Below, piece by piece: positions 48,503 through 60,414 of a stretch of 64,000 nt of DNA. Each line of letters opens with the position of its first letter. Position 1 is the first letter of the stretch. The DNA comes from Arabidopsis thaliana (Eukaryota > Streptophyta > Magnoliopsida > Brassicales > Brassicaceae): NCBI RefSeq assembly GCF_000001735.4, contig NC_003076.8, forward strand, positions 17,487,835 to 17,551,834. Reading direction: 5' to 3'. A model generated the notes under the pieces. It searched no databases. It was not told the origin of the DNA and was given only the letters and a program-made list of their open reading frames with translations. The position numbers were made by a program, and so were the translations under genes.

Positions 48503-50387
48503 TCAAACAAAACATCTTATAAACTTGAGCAAAATCATGTCCTTTTTTCTTTTCTTAACCTTTCTTTTGGAAGCAAGACTCTGGCTTTTCTTTTCTTTCT
48601 TTTCACGGGCGCATTGACCGCACCAGTCTCGGAATTCGTTGTCATAAGTTTGCATCTCTCTGAACAAAGAGCTGCAAATGGAAATGCAGAAGAAAAGGTG
48701 TTTTAGTTGTGATCTGAAATCCTGAGGCAAGCTTCATGATTGCTTACTTTATGCACCAAAGAATCATATTGGCCCGACTACAAGATGTTATGGCGGCTTT
48801 TGCACCATGGCTGTGGCAGCCAAGGTGAAGTATAGCTTGACCCGGTTCATGACAGTACTCAAAAATTTCCTGTTTCAGTGAGAAATAATTGGTTCCTTTA
48901 TTAGCTAACCATTTTGCCATTTACTGAATATAGGAACGTAAGAGGACTCACATACCTCTGGCTTTGGACCTGCTTTCAAATGTTTATTGCATCGTGTGCC
49001 TGTGAATAATATTTCCCCTCCCTCACTTTGTTTACTCAAACAAACATTCAATGTAATGTCTGAATTTTCCACATGAAAGCCTGCAGATTTAAAAGATCAC
49101 TGCACCAGATTAAAGAATTCACTCTGGTTTTCTCAAGTAATATCAGAAAATCAAAAGGGACTCACCTAATTCAGCATCCCTATCTTCACAATTTTCAATA
49201 ACGAATCCATGTTGAGTGTCAAACATTGTTCCACACACTTGAGGGAAGAATACTGCAAAACAACATAGTGAAGTTTAATGTTACTTTTTAAAAGTCTTTC
49301 TAATGCATTTTTAAGTAATATATACGCCTTGCCTTTGCAAATAGGAAAGATAAAATCCTCCACGAGTGGCTTAAGCATGATATCCATGCCAAAGTCGTCA
49401 AGCACAACACCATATTTACTCTTATTGTTTGGTTTCCTGATCATCAATTTTGCCTCATGAAGCCACTTTCTCATATTCTCTACCTGATTAATCAAACAAA
49501 GAGGTAAGAGCAGGGCAGAGAATAAGTGGCAAGATGATGTGTTTGTTACTATTACCTCAACAAGCAATTTCTGAAAGAAGTCAGGCTGAAACATTTTAAA
49601 GACGTAAACACCAGGAAACGGTTCAAACATTATACGTCTGAAGCTTTCCTCGGTGTTTTCTCTGACCGCCTTGCGGAAACACGGAAGCAATAACGATTCG
49701 GGATCAAGTTTATACAACTCCCTGAAACGTGGCTGCAGAAAAAGGAAACATTTCAAAACTATTTGCATCAAGAAAACAATCTAAGTGACGAGCTAAAGTC
49801 TCCTCACCTGATAATTGGACATTATCCACTCCCTATAGTTCTTGAACCGTATAGCCTGGAACATTAAACAGACATGAAACTATTCTGAGAAATTGTGGGA
49901 TTGATTCTATGTGTTCATCTAATGAGATATGATCTCATATCAATCATCATAATGTACATTAAACGTAATTGATTCTAATTGTATCTCTTTAGGAAACTAG
50001 ATACGCTCCTGTAGCTATATAATCATGTAATAGCTTTTGTGAATAAATCATCAGAAACTTCTGTTCACATCGATCTCTCTAATTGTTCATCATCACAAGA
50101 TAAACCTAAAGATCACTATCGTAATTTCTTATTACCGATTTCAATTTTAGAGATTGAGATCAAAAAGAAAGAGCAATTACTTTGGCACATTCTTCGCGGG
50201 AAATGTACTTGTGCAAAATGTCTGACATGAATTTGGCCTTCTCTTCTCTATTCGCCGTGAGTATTTCCGGCGGTAAGTACCTCTCTAGGGATCTTAATAC
50301 GGAAGAGCTAAATTCAAGTTCCAGATCTTCGTAGTTATCAGAATTGTGCTCGTTGTTAGGAAGAAGACTCAGCCTCGGGATAGCCAT
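48503..50387 (-). CDS. 2-oxoglutarate/Fe(II)-dependent oxygenase-like protein
   Basis: Eight exons on the minus strand: 50181-50387, 49808-49855, 49556-49732, 49333-49483, 49166-49252, 48956-49080, 48748-48869, 48503-48671, giving 361 aa in frame. The order matches the AT3G18210/AT1G22950 family: RFRELYKLDPESLLLPCFRK, YGVVLDDFGMD, FHVENSDITLNVCLSKQSEGGEI broken over the double-stranded fold, and the AILHLGCHSHGAKA segment near residue 277. Intron 4 has a GC donor (AAG|GCAAGG). In relatives I remember FHVDDSEVTLN and HRHGARA; here the iron motif reads H226-V-E228 and the 2OG-binding Arg is Lys289. The C-terminus is a Lys-rich nuclear-type tail. Substrate unknown. By order AT5G43660. The start is the first ATG (50387); the longer open frame upstream has only TTG. 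Confidence 0.85.
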
Positions 50388-51190
50388 CTTTGTTGTCGCC
50401 GCTGCAGTAGTAGTCACCGGTGGTTGATGATCTCTACCTCCGACAGTTCTGTCACCGTCCACCGTCACCTCTTGCCGATCACTTCGAAAGATCAAAATCG
50501 AAGTTTCTTTAACCTCTCGATTTGGGGATTCTGGAATTTGGGGTTTCCGTTAAATTTCACCAATTTATTTCCCACCGAGAATTTATTGGCTTTTTCTGTT
50601 ATCGGCGCGTTTTCGAACACGCGATATGGCGTTGTGGATTATCGGCCCATTATAACGGCCCAAAAAAGCAAAAATGCTTCGAATCGGTTACTTAAAAAAT
50701 TTCGGTACTTTCCGGTTAAGATCCCTTTCAATATTTCCCGGTTACTAGCAACCAAGAACATGATGGAGAATTACTGTATTTTTGTGGCTGGTTTGCGCTA
50801 AAACAATTTCAGAAAAGTGAATATAAAAGTTACAAGAATTGTATAAGGAGATGTCTCAGTCTCATAGGTGTGTATAGTTTCCTAATGCTTTCACTTATAG
50901 TTCACGTATCAACGGGTTTTGCCTGAGTTTGGAAACTTTCTTTTATCCCATTGGACAATTACAGTAGTGTTCACAAAGATCAAAACCTTTCTGTATAACA
51001 AATCAGGTCCAAACCAAATCATACATTTAGAATTTCCATATCAATCTATAAGATTCAGAAAACCTGACAATATAAGGTGTAGATAATGACTAAATACCAA
51101 TATTAATTGTTTGTATAACCCAATTAGTCAAAACCATTACCTGTACCGATTAAAATCCAAACCAATTTTACAGGTTTGCTGCCACATTTC
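50388..51190. other. Oxygenase promoter and SEC23 3' region
   Basis: No separate gene is supported. A plus-strand frame at 50346-50801 runs antisense to exon 1 of the oxygenase gene and has no domain. Confidence 0.55.
50644..50662. promoter_or_regulatory. Paired GGCCCA elements upstream of the oxygenase gene
   Basis: GGCCCA at 50644-50649 and 50657-50662 lie about 260 bp upstream of the minus-strand oxygenase start, an orientation-independent site II-type pair. Confidence 0.45.
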
Positions 51191-53899
51191 CTAGCCTTTC
51201 ACTGCCAGAGATTGCAAATCTTCTAGGAAATCTTGAAGACTCATATCATCAGTGAGAACAATATCTGAACCACCGGTATGATCTGTTTTCTGAGTTACTG
51301 AAGGATTGAGCTTGGCAAGAAGAAACCGAGCTTGACTACCGTGCTGGTCACACCGTACAATCCGTGGCATTGGAATCCGATCAGTTACTAACTGCGCTGC
51401 ATCGATTTCCGGTGCTTCCAGAAGGTTCCGGAAAGTCTCGTGGGATGGATCTTTATGATACTCAAGTTTCCTCCATTGGGCGATTTTTGATCCATGGTGG
51501 ATAACCACGTAGAAGTATGAATCAAATAGCAAAATTACGTCTGGAGTCACTGACCGGATATCGAGGAGGACTGGAACCGGTGGTCCGTCGAATGAATACC
51601 GGAGAAGCGTTGGTTGAATCATGATGATTGAGTTTACCACTCCTTCCCGGTTTAACATTAACCGGAAGAAACCGGTTTCATCCGGGGAATTGTTGAAGAC
51701 GTCAAGAAACTGTGATCTTCGTAGATAGAACATGAACTGAGGATAAAGGGAGAAGTTTGGAGTCAACCTGAAAGAAGATGGATCTTCTTGAATATAATCT
51801 CCAAACCGTGAAGCAAACCGGATTAAACCGTTATCTAACCACGTAATAACGTCTCTAGCGTGACACTCCTCTGCTCGGTTAATTGCAAGCCGCGCCATAA
51901 CTGACGCAGCTGTTTCTTGATCAAAACTTGACGAGATTTCTGGCGATTTACCAGCAACCCATCTCCTAGCAACCGTTGTAACCCGTTTCCTCATTGCTCC
52001 ATTTCCATACCGATACCGAGTAATGAACTGAATGAAGAACGCAGAACCTGGCTGCGGTTTTCGATTCTGTTCGTTGCTCACATGAAAGAAGAATGAAACA
52101 CAAGTCTTATTCGTGACAGTGCTCGTTTTCCACATATATGTTCCGCCTTCACCGATCTCTGTTTCGCTCACTATATCGTTCTTCTGTCTTAGCGACACAA
52201 CCGGACCAAGTGCGCCGCAGATTCTCATATCCTTAGTCGTCACAACTTCCAAAGACACATCAAAGTACATACTCAGGTTCCCATCTGCATCGCGGATGAA
52301 TATATGTCTCAGACATTTTTTGAATTGCTCGGATTCAAATGTCTCTCCCAGTAAGAGAAATCCACCAGACATTTCCACTGCGTATCTCAGTTCCGCTGCT
52401 CCAACTTGGTCAAGAGAGCAAGCGAACACATCGAGAACAACGGACGAATCACAGAGCCTCTTCGCTAGTTTCTTGTAAAACCCGCAAGATTTATCGTAAT
52501 AAGACACGTGACCAGTGATAATATCCCTGTGAGTTCTGATCGAATTACTTAAATCAGAGTCCACGATGATCCCAGGGCCTCTTGTAGCAGGCCCCGATGT
52601 GAAAACCATAATCCGAGAACCAGTGGTTACAGAACATCCCTCGAGCAGTCCTAATGCTGTTGAGATCGCAGCACCAGTTGACCTATGAGGCCGATGACCT
52701 GGTTTGACATCAACCAAGGGAATGATTTCTTCAAACGCAGATGTTAAGTTAAACTCACATTCCACCAACGGAAGCAAGAAACTTTGCTTTCGAATCGCTG
52801 ACATCTTTCCATGATGAAACTGCTTAGAATATCCAAGTCCGAGAAATTGTTGTATCTGATGAAAATTTTCCCATGAAAAAGAAAGAAACTTAGTCAAATT
52901 CAATACAGCTAAGAAGAACAATCTATTGACACCAACAATCATGATGCAGGACACTAAAAAATGAAGAAGCCTAAAAAGAGTACTTGTTTCAAATCACAGC
53001 AATCAACTAACTACACATGAAGAATTCAACTCACTTAAAGTCATCAAACTATATGATTCAACACAATCCTCAAAATGAACACAAGGATTTGCATCTAACT
53101 ATTCTTAAGCATTTGCATCTAACTAATCAAATCGCACCATCTGTGCAAGAAAGAAGCTAAAACGTTCAAGGGTTTTTACCTGGTCTGGAGAAAGGTCACG
53201 TTCACCATGAAAGACAACAACTTTAGAGCATTCAGAGAAACCCAAATCATAAACCCTAACCATAGAATCAAAAGTAATCAAAGCCACCAAGCAATTCTCA
53301 GGCAACTGTTCAATAACAAACAAAACATCACTCCGCACAGCTCTTAACTCATCCTCAACCATAGAAGCATCAACAACAAACACAAACGCAGGTCCAAGCT
53401 CACTAATCACACCACCACCACCTCCAACAGTAGAAGAAGCAAGAGAAGAAAAAGACGAATTCGAAGGCATTGATCTAACCCCTTGATTAAACCCATTACT
53501 CCAACTCGCAGCAGCCGTCGGAGTCGTCGTATTTGAACCCGATTGACGCGACGGTAGCGGAGAGTATTCAACGGCGCTATAAGTCGGAAAAAGCTCCGCC
53601 GGGAGATTAGTTTCAGTGATTCCGGAGTAAGAACGAGGGAAAAGGTTTTTGTGAAAACAAAAGGGACAAGACCAGATTCGAGATTGGTAATCAACACGAG
53701 CGTAAGGGTTTAACACAGCTCCACAACGAGAACAAATCAATGGATCATAAGGAATCGTTGGAAGCTCAGAGAAGTGCATCAATGGAGTATACATGATACT
53801 TAATGGAACAACGAGAGATTCGCAATCGGATTTTGTAGTTGGCCATGAGTTCCATGACCATCTTAATCCTTCGATCGCTTCTAGCTCTAAGAAATCCAT
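51191..53899 (-). CDS. SEC23G: COPII coat subunit of the SEC23 family
   Basis: Two exons on the minus strand, 53180-53899 and 51191-52855, give 794 aa. A zinc finger at Cys56/Cys59 and Cys78/Cys81 ([23 protein letters not shown]) precedes the trunk vWA-type domain ([29 protein letters not shown]). Beta-sandwich, helical and gelsolin-like domains follow ([15 protein letters not shown] near the end). SEC23 is the Sar1 GAP of the inner COPII coat at ER exit sites. The Gly/Ser/Asn-rich linker between finger and trunk is longer than in canonical SEC23 (Ser-rich stretch near residues 130-170). The symbol is from memory of the Arabidopsis nomenclature for AT5G43670 and is less certain than the family. 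Confidence 0.9.
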
Positions 53900-55302
53900 A
53901 ACTAGATCTTCGATTTCACTGATTGGGGATTTTCAAATCCGTTTTCATGGATCTGAAAGTGTTGTTGAAGATTCTCAGATCAAGTTTGATTTGGTTTCTC
54001 GGGGAAGTGAGAATCGGAGTAGAGGGTATCGCCGGAGTTTGTAGATTTTTTTCCGGCCGGCGAAGGATTAGAAAACATTCTTTGATATATATACACTTTC
54101 GGAGTCTGTCCATGAGAAGTAGATTCGGTTTTATCTAAAAAAAGCTACAGTAAGATTTGGGTTCTGTAAATTTTTATTAACTTATCAATAAATATTATTA
54201 ATTTATAAAGACATTTGGCTACTTTTATAATTTATCAAACATTTCATTTATCATAAAAGAATATTTGCCGTTATAATCAATATATTTGAATAACCAATTA
54301 CAAATAAAACTATTATTATTGTTTACTAATAAAACAAAATTTTGGTTTTTATAGTTGTATTGAAGACAAAAGAAGGTGAAAAGGACTCTACTAAAAATTT
54401 ACAATTGTTTTGTAATGATGTGTTCGAAGATCAAACTAGTTTCTATGAACTTAAAATTTTTGAACTTGTAAAATCCAAACACCGCATTGATCATCATTAG
54501 TATAACTTTATGAAGTATTGAGTTCAAAAACTTGATCGCATTTTTAAACTCACAGACTCTCAACAACATCGTAAGCAGAGATGTGAAATGATGGATAGTC
54601 AATTGATCATGATCAATGTGGTGCGGCTTCACACAACAGACCTCCGACATCACTGAAACTACAATTATTATCTTTTGAAAAAATAACACAAATTTTTTTT
54701 ATGTATTTTTAGTAAAATATTATAAACGAACTCTACAAATAATTGATACAAATTTAAGGAATACATTCCACCAAAAAAAATAAAAAAAAACAAATAATAT
54801 TATAGTCATGTTTCACTAAATATTTTTTTTATATATATATGCAAATTATAAATAAACTCTACTAAAAATGAATACAAATTAATATATACATTTTGATTTC
54901 TTATTTTTTTATAATTATTAATTTATGAAATTGATGAGACCATATATTTATATAGAATTTTTTTTAAAAAATACTATCTTATTATTCTATTCAAAAATTT
55001 TTAATATTACATTATCCCCAACTCGGGAGCAGAGAAATTTATTAATTTATAGTGATGATTAATTTATTGAGTAATAAGTTATAGAGATATTATCTAAAAA
55101 GGGGGAAAATATATAAATTATAAAAAGTTATATTTTTGAAAGATTTTTTATTTTTGGTAAATATTCATATATTATATCCGCAAATAAGCATATCAAAGCA
55201 AAAAACCAAAATTTTTTAGGAATCAAAACAATAACAATCATCTTCTATAAATATAGATTATAGGATTTCAGTTTCCTCAAAATTGTTTTTACATACATCA
55301 CA
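53900..55302. other. SEC23 promoter and AT-rich intergenic DNA
   Basis: About 1.4 kb. The left part is the SEC23 leader and promoter. From about 54170 onward the DNA is very AT-rich and no gene is supported; a 96-codon minus-strand frame at 54399-54689 has no domain. Confidence 0.55.
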
Positions 55303-55659
55303 ATGTCTATGGCAGAGATTTTCGAGAGAGTTGACAAAAATAAAGATGGAAAAATTTCATGGGACAAATTTGAGGAGGCCATTCGCGTTTTTTCTCCTAA
55401 AATAACATCTGAAGAAATTGATAAGATGTTCATAGTTCTTGTTGTTGATGGTGGCGGTCAAATTGATGATGTGGAGTTTCCTTCATGCTTGATGGTTAAT
55501 GGTGGAGGAGAAAAAGATGATCAAGAAGAAGTTGTTATGAAAAAAGTATACAATAGAGGAATGTGTTGCGATGGTTAAGCCGTTGATAAAGAAAGTGATA
55601 GTTTTATTAACTTTGAAGAGTTTAAGATTATGATGAGCTCTAACAAAGAGTCTTTCTGA
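55303..55659 (+). pseudogene. Calmodulin-like (EF-hand) pseudogene
   Basis: The frame opens MSMAEIFERVDKNKDGKISW with one EF-hand loop, then a second (VVDGGGQIDDVEF), then GGGEKDDQEEVVMKK. In calmodulin-like proteins a third and fourth EF-hand follow. Here the third is missing, replaced by VYNRGMCCDG and a TAA at 55576-55578, and the same frame then resumes with DKESDSFINFEEFKIMMSSN to a TGA at 55657-55659, the remains of the fourth EF-hand. EF1 has Lys instead of the invariant Glu at loop position 12, and EF2 has lost its first Asp and Asp5. Calcium binding is therefore unlikely. A short two-EF-hand protein of 91 aa could still be made. It is a decayed member of the CML family. Confidence 0.8.
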
Positions 55660-56239
55660 TCTTACTCAAAAATTTAATAGTTTAATTACTTTTTGGTATT
55701 TTATTTGCTTTTTAGTTTATGAACTCGGTTTTGATGATTACGTTTTTATCAAATTGTCAATGAATTATTTTGTTTGAAAAAAAGCACATCAAAGCAAGTC
55801 CATACAAAATAATGTAAATTTGATATCATCATTTCAGCCTCTATGCATTTCCAAATTCGAACCAAAGATACGTAAGTTATGTTCATTGACACAATACCAT
55901 AAAACAATAATTTAGACTTCACTATCTTTTGCTAAAACAATATAATCATTATTTTCAGCCTCTTTTGTACACGGTACGTGTTTAAACTTTAAATCTTCGT
56001 TTTGTAATACTAACGTAGTTTTACAAGTTAATTACGAGTTTAAAGATGGATGTTCAAAATTTGTTCAAGCAATTTTTTGTAATTCTCCCGTCTTGCAAAA
56101 ATATCAATAAATGGGCTTCACGGCCCATATTATTGGAGCCCAACAAGACTCGTAAGGAATAATCAAAAAGATCTTTCGTCTTCCCTGAGACGGCGAGACC
56201 AACACGAAACCGACGATAGGAACGCCGGTGAACGAAGCA
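55660..56239. other. Intergenic DNA and TatB promoter
   Basis: No gene. The right part holds the TatB leader and the site II-type motifs listed separately. Confidence 0.55.
56112..56142. promoter_or_regulatory. Cluster of GGGCT/GGCCCA/AGCCCA elements upstream of TatB
   Basis: ATGGGCTT, CGGCCCAT and GGAGCCCAA lie within 31 bp, about 100-130 bp upstream of the TatB ATG. Site II elements of this kind are enriched in promoters of nuclear genes for mitochondrial proteins. Confidence 0.55.
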
Positions 56240-57520
56240 ATGCTTGGGCTTTCTTACGGTGAGCTCTTACTCATCGTCGGCGCCACAGCTGCTCTTGTAG
56301 GTTAGTCTCTCTTCAATCGAAAAGCTTTACCAGCTCCGATCTTTGTGTTCTTCTCCCAAATTTCTCTGGAATCGAATGATTTGAGTGTTAATTGGAAGAA
56401 TCAAATGTGAATCTCTGATTTAACAGGACCCAAGGATCTTCCGATTATTGCTAGAGCAGGAGGAAGATTATTCGGACGAGCCATTGGTTACATCAATATG
56501 GCTCGTGGTCACTTGGATGGTGTCATGAAACAACCTCAGATGCAAGAGGTTTGATTGTTTCTTCATCAACATTGTTTTATCTCAACATCATTGTTGTAGT
56601 GAATTCGAATGACATATTCCTTGAAGTCTTGTTGCCTTACATTACTCTCGTACTTGGTTTAGATATCGAAAGAAGTTCAAGATTTACGAGCACAAGTAGA
56701 TGCGATTAGCCATGGAGCAAGATTTTCTCTATTTGATTCTAGTCCTTTGACTCGAAGAGTGGATAACCAAAAAACTCAAGAACCTAGTCCAAGCACCACC
56801 AATGGTATAGAAAACACTCAATAGTCATTACTCTTTCTTGCATGTTGTTGTTCATGATCTGGTTTTGTTGTATTTTAGGGATTGTTACATCCGTTAATGT
56901 TGAAGAAAAACAGAAGCCTGTAGATCATTATACAAAGGTCTTTTTGATGTTATGATCCTTCTTGATCCATTTTTTATTTATTGAATTGTGAAATTCACAC
57001 TTTTGTATTTTTATGTTCATATAAGGCTCAAGAATTTAGTGGCTCGTCGTCAGCTTCTGTTAACCTGCACGCTCAAGCAACATCATTTGCACGATTATCT
57101 GAGACAGTCAATGGAAAAACTCACAGTCTAAACAGTGATTCACCTGTTCTTCCAGTATCAGCTGAGATGGCAAAGTTGCTTCCTCAACGCAAAGGTAGAA
57201 TCTTTTATAGCTTGAGTTTAGAAACCGAAGTTGCTCACTTTATTCCCATATGTTTGGTTGCAGAGAGTGCAAGAGGATCTGATTTAATGTTAGAGGCGGT
57301 TCTTGAAGCGGAAGTAGCACACAAGGCGAAAAGCTTTTTCGCACAAGCCGAGAAAGAAACTCCAGCTTTGAAAGGTGAGACAAAACAACCTCTTTAGTCT
57401 ATCTGTTGTACAGTTAAGATCAAAGCAAAAAAACTCAAAACTCGTATTGATTAAACTCTTTTCTTTATTCTTGTGAGTGTTGCAGGGAAGTTTTTCAGTG
57501 ACAGGAAAGGAGAAAATTGA
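56240..57520 (+). CDS. TATB: Mitochondrial twin-arginine translocase subunit TatB
   Basis: Seven exons: 56240-56300, 56427-56548, 56663-56804, 56879-56937, 57026-57194, 57264-57374, 57486-57520, total 232 aa. The protein starts directly with the Tat signature: a short N-terminal membrane helix (YGELLLIVGATAALVGPKDL) followed by an amphipathic helix (PIIARAGGRLFGRAIGY), as in bacterial TatB (GxxELLxI...FGPxxLPxxAR). A long helical, then Ser/Gln-rich C-terminus follows. AT5G43680 has been reported as the plant mitochondrial TatB that works with the mitochondrially encoded TatC (MttB) to insert the Rieske protein of complex III. There is no classical presequence, so targeting must use internal signals. 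The conserved Phe of FGP is Val here. Confidence 0.9.
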
Positions 57521-58105
57521 ACTCAAAAGTTTTGGGGACCATCATCGATCACAAGACACCGGCAAGGTACAAAAGAGTAGGCCTTGTTATTTAACTGTTT
57601 TTTTTTTTATGTTCGATGAGCCAAGAATCTGAGGGACCTTTGTTTCTGATGCGGCAACAAGTGAGCTAAACTTGGAGCGAAGTCAGTTCACTCTTTCATC
57701 TTGTAATTAATGCTTCCGCTTTATAGGTTTAGGTTTTGTTGTTTACTTCGGAGGTTTAGTGTGAGTTGGATTTGCATAGAGTTGGTTGGGTTTTTTTAAA
57801 GAGTAGAGATCTATTAAATTTTATAAAATTTTGTGTATTTTTACAAGTGTAGTTATAAAAATCCAATGGACATCCATGGTTTTCTCAAAGTTTTCCTTTA
57901 TAAAAGAAAATTAAGGTTATGATTAAGTTGTATCAAGACTATATAAGGGTCTCTATTGATTCATAACCACTAAGAGAGAGTTGGGTTAAAGGGAAGCTTT
58001 TGCTTAATTAACAAAGGTCTATAACATCCCAACATTATTATTTATAGAAGTTTTACTGTATATACAGTATTAGGGTAGCTGTTGTATAGCTTATAATATT
58101 CAATA
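57521..58105. other. TatB 3' UTR and intergenic DNA
   Basis: No gene. The first 200 bases plausibly form the 3' UTR. Confidence 0.55.
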
Positions 58106-58285
58106 TTGTTACTACTTTGGAAGTAAATATTCATCAGATTCGTCCAACAAGAAACTTGACTAATATGTACCTACCAGAAATTAAATAATAATGTTTGCAT
58201 TTTAAAATAAAACATGTTGTAGTAGCACAAATTAACAAATAAATTGGCTTAAAACGCACTATGCAATGAAGAGACGACAACCACA
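58106..58285 (+). repeat. Decayed copy of the sulfotransferase 5' end
   Basis: This stretch repeats, about 200 bp upstream, the region 58328-58485 around the sulfotransferase start. Shared blocks in the same order: TGTTACTA near the left end, AATATTCATC, CCAACAAGAAACTTGA, ATGTTTGCAT, AAATTGGCT (against AAATGGCTGG at the start codon) and AGAGACGACAACC (within codons 11-15 of the gene). The start codon equivalent is changed (ATTG), so this copy is dead. Confidence 0.65.
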
Positions 58286-58438
58286 ACACATATTTAACAT
58301 CAAGATATTCTCTCAACCACCACTAATTGTTACTATTTTAAAGCTAAAATATTCATCCAACAAGAAACTTGAGTTACTCATATAGGTGATGTTTGCATAT
58401 TGAAACAACACATTTGTGTACAACATATTAAGAAAGAA

Positions 58439-59434
58439 ATGGCTGGAAAAAGTGATCTTCCTGTGATCGCGAGAGACGACAACCTAAGTGAAGAAACAAA
58501 AACTCTGATCTCTTCACTTCCTACATACCAAGATTCTCATGTGAAGCTCTGCAAGTACCAAGGATGTTGGTATTACCACAACACTCTCCAAGCAGTCATC
58601 AACTACCAAAGAAACTTCCAGCCGCAAGACACCGACATTATTCTCGCGTCTTTCCCCAAATCCGGTACAACTTGGCTCAAGGCACTCTCAGTCGCAATCG
58701 TGGAGAGATCTAAACAGCCTTTTGATGATGATCCCCTCACACATCCTTTGCTATCCGATAATCCTCATGGCATAGTACCGTTCTTTGAGTTCGATATGTA
58801 TCTCAAAACCTCAACACCGGACTTAACCAAGTTCTCAACATCATCCCCGAGGCTGTTTTCGACTCACATGCCTTTACACACCTTCAAAGAGGGCCTCAAG
58901 GGTTCTCCATGCAAGGTTGTGTATATGTGCAGGAACATAAAGGATGTTTTGATATCGGATTGGCATTTCAGGTCCAAGTATAGCAACAATGAAGTATCTA
59001 GAAGCACTCTTGAGTCAATGTTCGAGTCATTCTGTGGCGGAGTTAGCTTCTATGGTCCGTTTTGGGACCATGCTCTAAGCTATTGGAGAGGCAGCTTGGA
59101 AAACCCCAAGCATGTCCTTTTCATGAGGTACGAGGAAATGAAAACAGAGCCGTGTGTCCAGGTCAAGAGGCTTGCCGAGTTTTTGGGGTTTCCTTTCACT
59201 AAGGAAGAAGAAGATAGTGGTTCGATTAGCAAACTCTTGGAACTATGCTCTCTTGGTAATCTGAGCGGTTTGGAGGTTAACAAAACCGGAAAAACATGGA
59301 TGAACTATGACTACAAAAGCTATTTCCGCAAAGGAGAAGTTGGTGACTGGAAGAATCATCTAACTCCCGAAATGGAGAACAAAATCGACATGATCATCGA
59401 GGAGAAATTAAAAGGTTCGGACTTGAAGTTCTAG
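58439..59434 (+). CDS. SOT14: Cytosolic sulfotransferase (SOT family)
   Basis: An intronless gene of 331 aa, as usual for plant SOTs. PAPS-binding 5'-phosphosulfate loop FPKSGTTWLKAL begins near Pro73; the catalytic His lies in THMPLH (about His143); the 3'-phosphate motif is YMCRNIKDVLISDWHF; the dimer/PAPS segment RKGEVGDWKN lies near residue 297. All are intact. The enzyme moves sulfate from PAPS to a hydroxyl acceptor in the cytosol; the acceptor is unknown for this member. Locus order fits AT5G43690, which I remember as SOT14; that symbol is less certain than the family. Start 58439 is preferred over a TTG further upstream. Confidence 0.92.
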   Translation: MAGKSDLPVIARDDNLSEETKTLISSLPTYQDSHVKLCKYQGCWYYHNTLQAVINYQRNFQPQDTDIILASFPKSGTTWLKALSVAIVERSKQPFDDDPLTHPLLSDNPHGIVPFFEFDMYLKTSTPDLTKFSTSSPRLFSTHMPLHTFKEGLKGSPCKVVYMCRNIKDVLISDWHFRSKYSNNEVSRSTLESMFESFCGGVSFYGPFWDHALSYWRGSLENPKHVLFMRYEEMKTEPCVQVKRLAEFLGFPFTKEEEDSGSISKLLELCSLGNLSGLEVNKTGKTWMNYDYKSYFRKGEVGDWKNHLTPEMENKIDMIIEEKLKGSDLKF

Positions 59435-60414
59435 ATTCGTGTTCTTTGTGGTTTGTAGCTTTTCACATATGCATTATAATAAAACTACCTTCTGTTTCTT
59501 ATGTTCCTTTGATTTATGAGTATTGACTGTCTTTCAATAAAATAATGCATAGTGATTGGCCCAAAAATCAAAAGTGTGAATTTGACACAACTCCATGTAT
59601 ATTCATAATACAACTATTTCAAGATATGATGATTGCCCGAGTAAATACCGATACACCTAACCGTAAAGGCACAATAAAATGTGTGGTATAATAGATTATT
59701 ACTACTAACAAAAAAGTTATAGTATAACTTTATTATTTTAACAGCTCATTTATTTTACATAATTCGTTTTTTGTTTATTCATTTTTTTATGATTATAAGT
59801 AACAAAAATATGCACTAAATGAATGTTTAAATTTATTTTAACATAAAATAAATAGTGTTGCTTATATGGATGCTTAGATGGACACCCTAAATGGAGAGAG
59901 GACTCTCCTATTATATATATACAGGTTAAACATTATGCAATGAAACCAAAGTTTTTCATTTCAAATCGAACCCAAAGTCTTGCCACAATTCAAATAAAAA
60001 CTACAATATAGAATATGGATTGATGATTGTTATTTGCTTCCATATTTCAAAACTATATGATCTATCTCTTGTAACTCTTAAACTGTTTGTTTTCTAGTTT
60101 GCACTCTAGAATTGGTCTTATATTGTTAGTTTGTTACCGACTTTTTGTAGAATATCAGTTATACTAGTCTCATGTATATTTACAAAATTTTGTAATAAAT
60201 TCATATAATTTTACTTAGTCAATAACTGGACTTTTTCCTTGTAATTTGATAAGTATTTATTTGGCTGGTAACAAAAACAAAATAATTAGTAATTTACAGT
60301 AGATCCCTTTATATAACTATTGTATCTAGAAATAGTTGTACTTCTACGTATTGGGGAGTACCCCGAGTTTTGTGTAACAACTTCCGCTATATATTGTAAA
60401 GTAAAAAAATACCA
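59435..60414. other. Sulfotransferase 3' region and intergenic DNA
   Basis: The 3' UTR probably ends near 59550. The rest is AT-rich. It contains the left copy of a 48-bp direct repeat (listed separately). Confidence 0.55.
59935..59982 (+). repeat. Left copy of a 48-bp direct repeat
   Basis: ATGCAATGAAACCAA then a variable centre then ATTTCAAATCGAACCCAAAG and TCTTG; about 43 of 48 bases match the copy at 61148-61195. Confidence 0.8.

Noticed and set aside
50346-50801. 151-codon plus-strand frame
   Set aside because: Antisense to exon 1 and promoter of the oxygenase gene; no domain.
54399-54689. 96-codon minus-strand frame in AT-rich DNA
   Set aside because: No domain, no promoter features, hydrophobic by AT composition.
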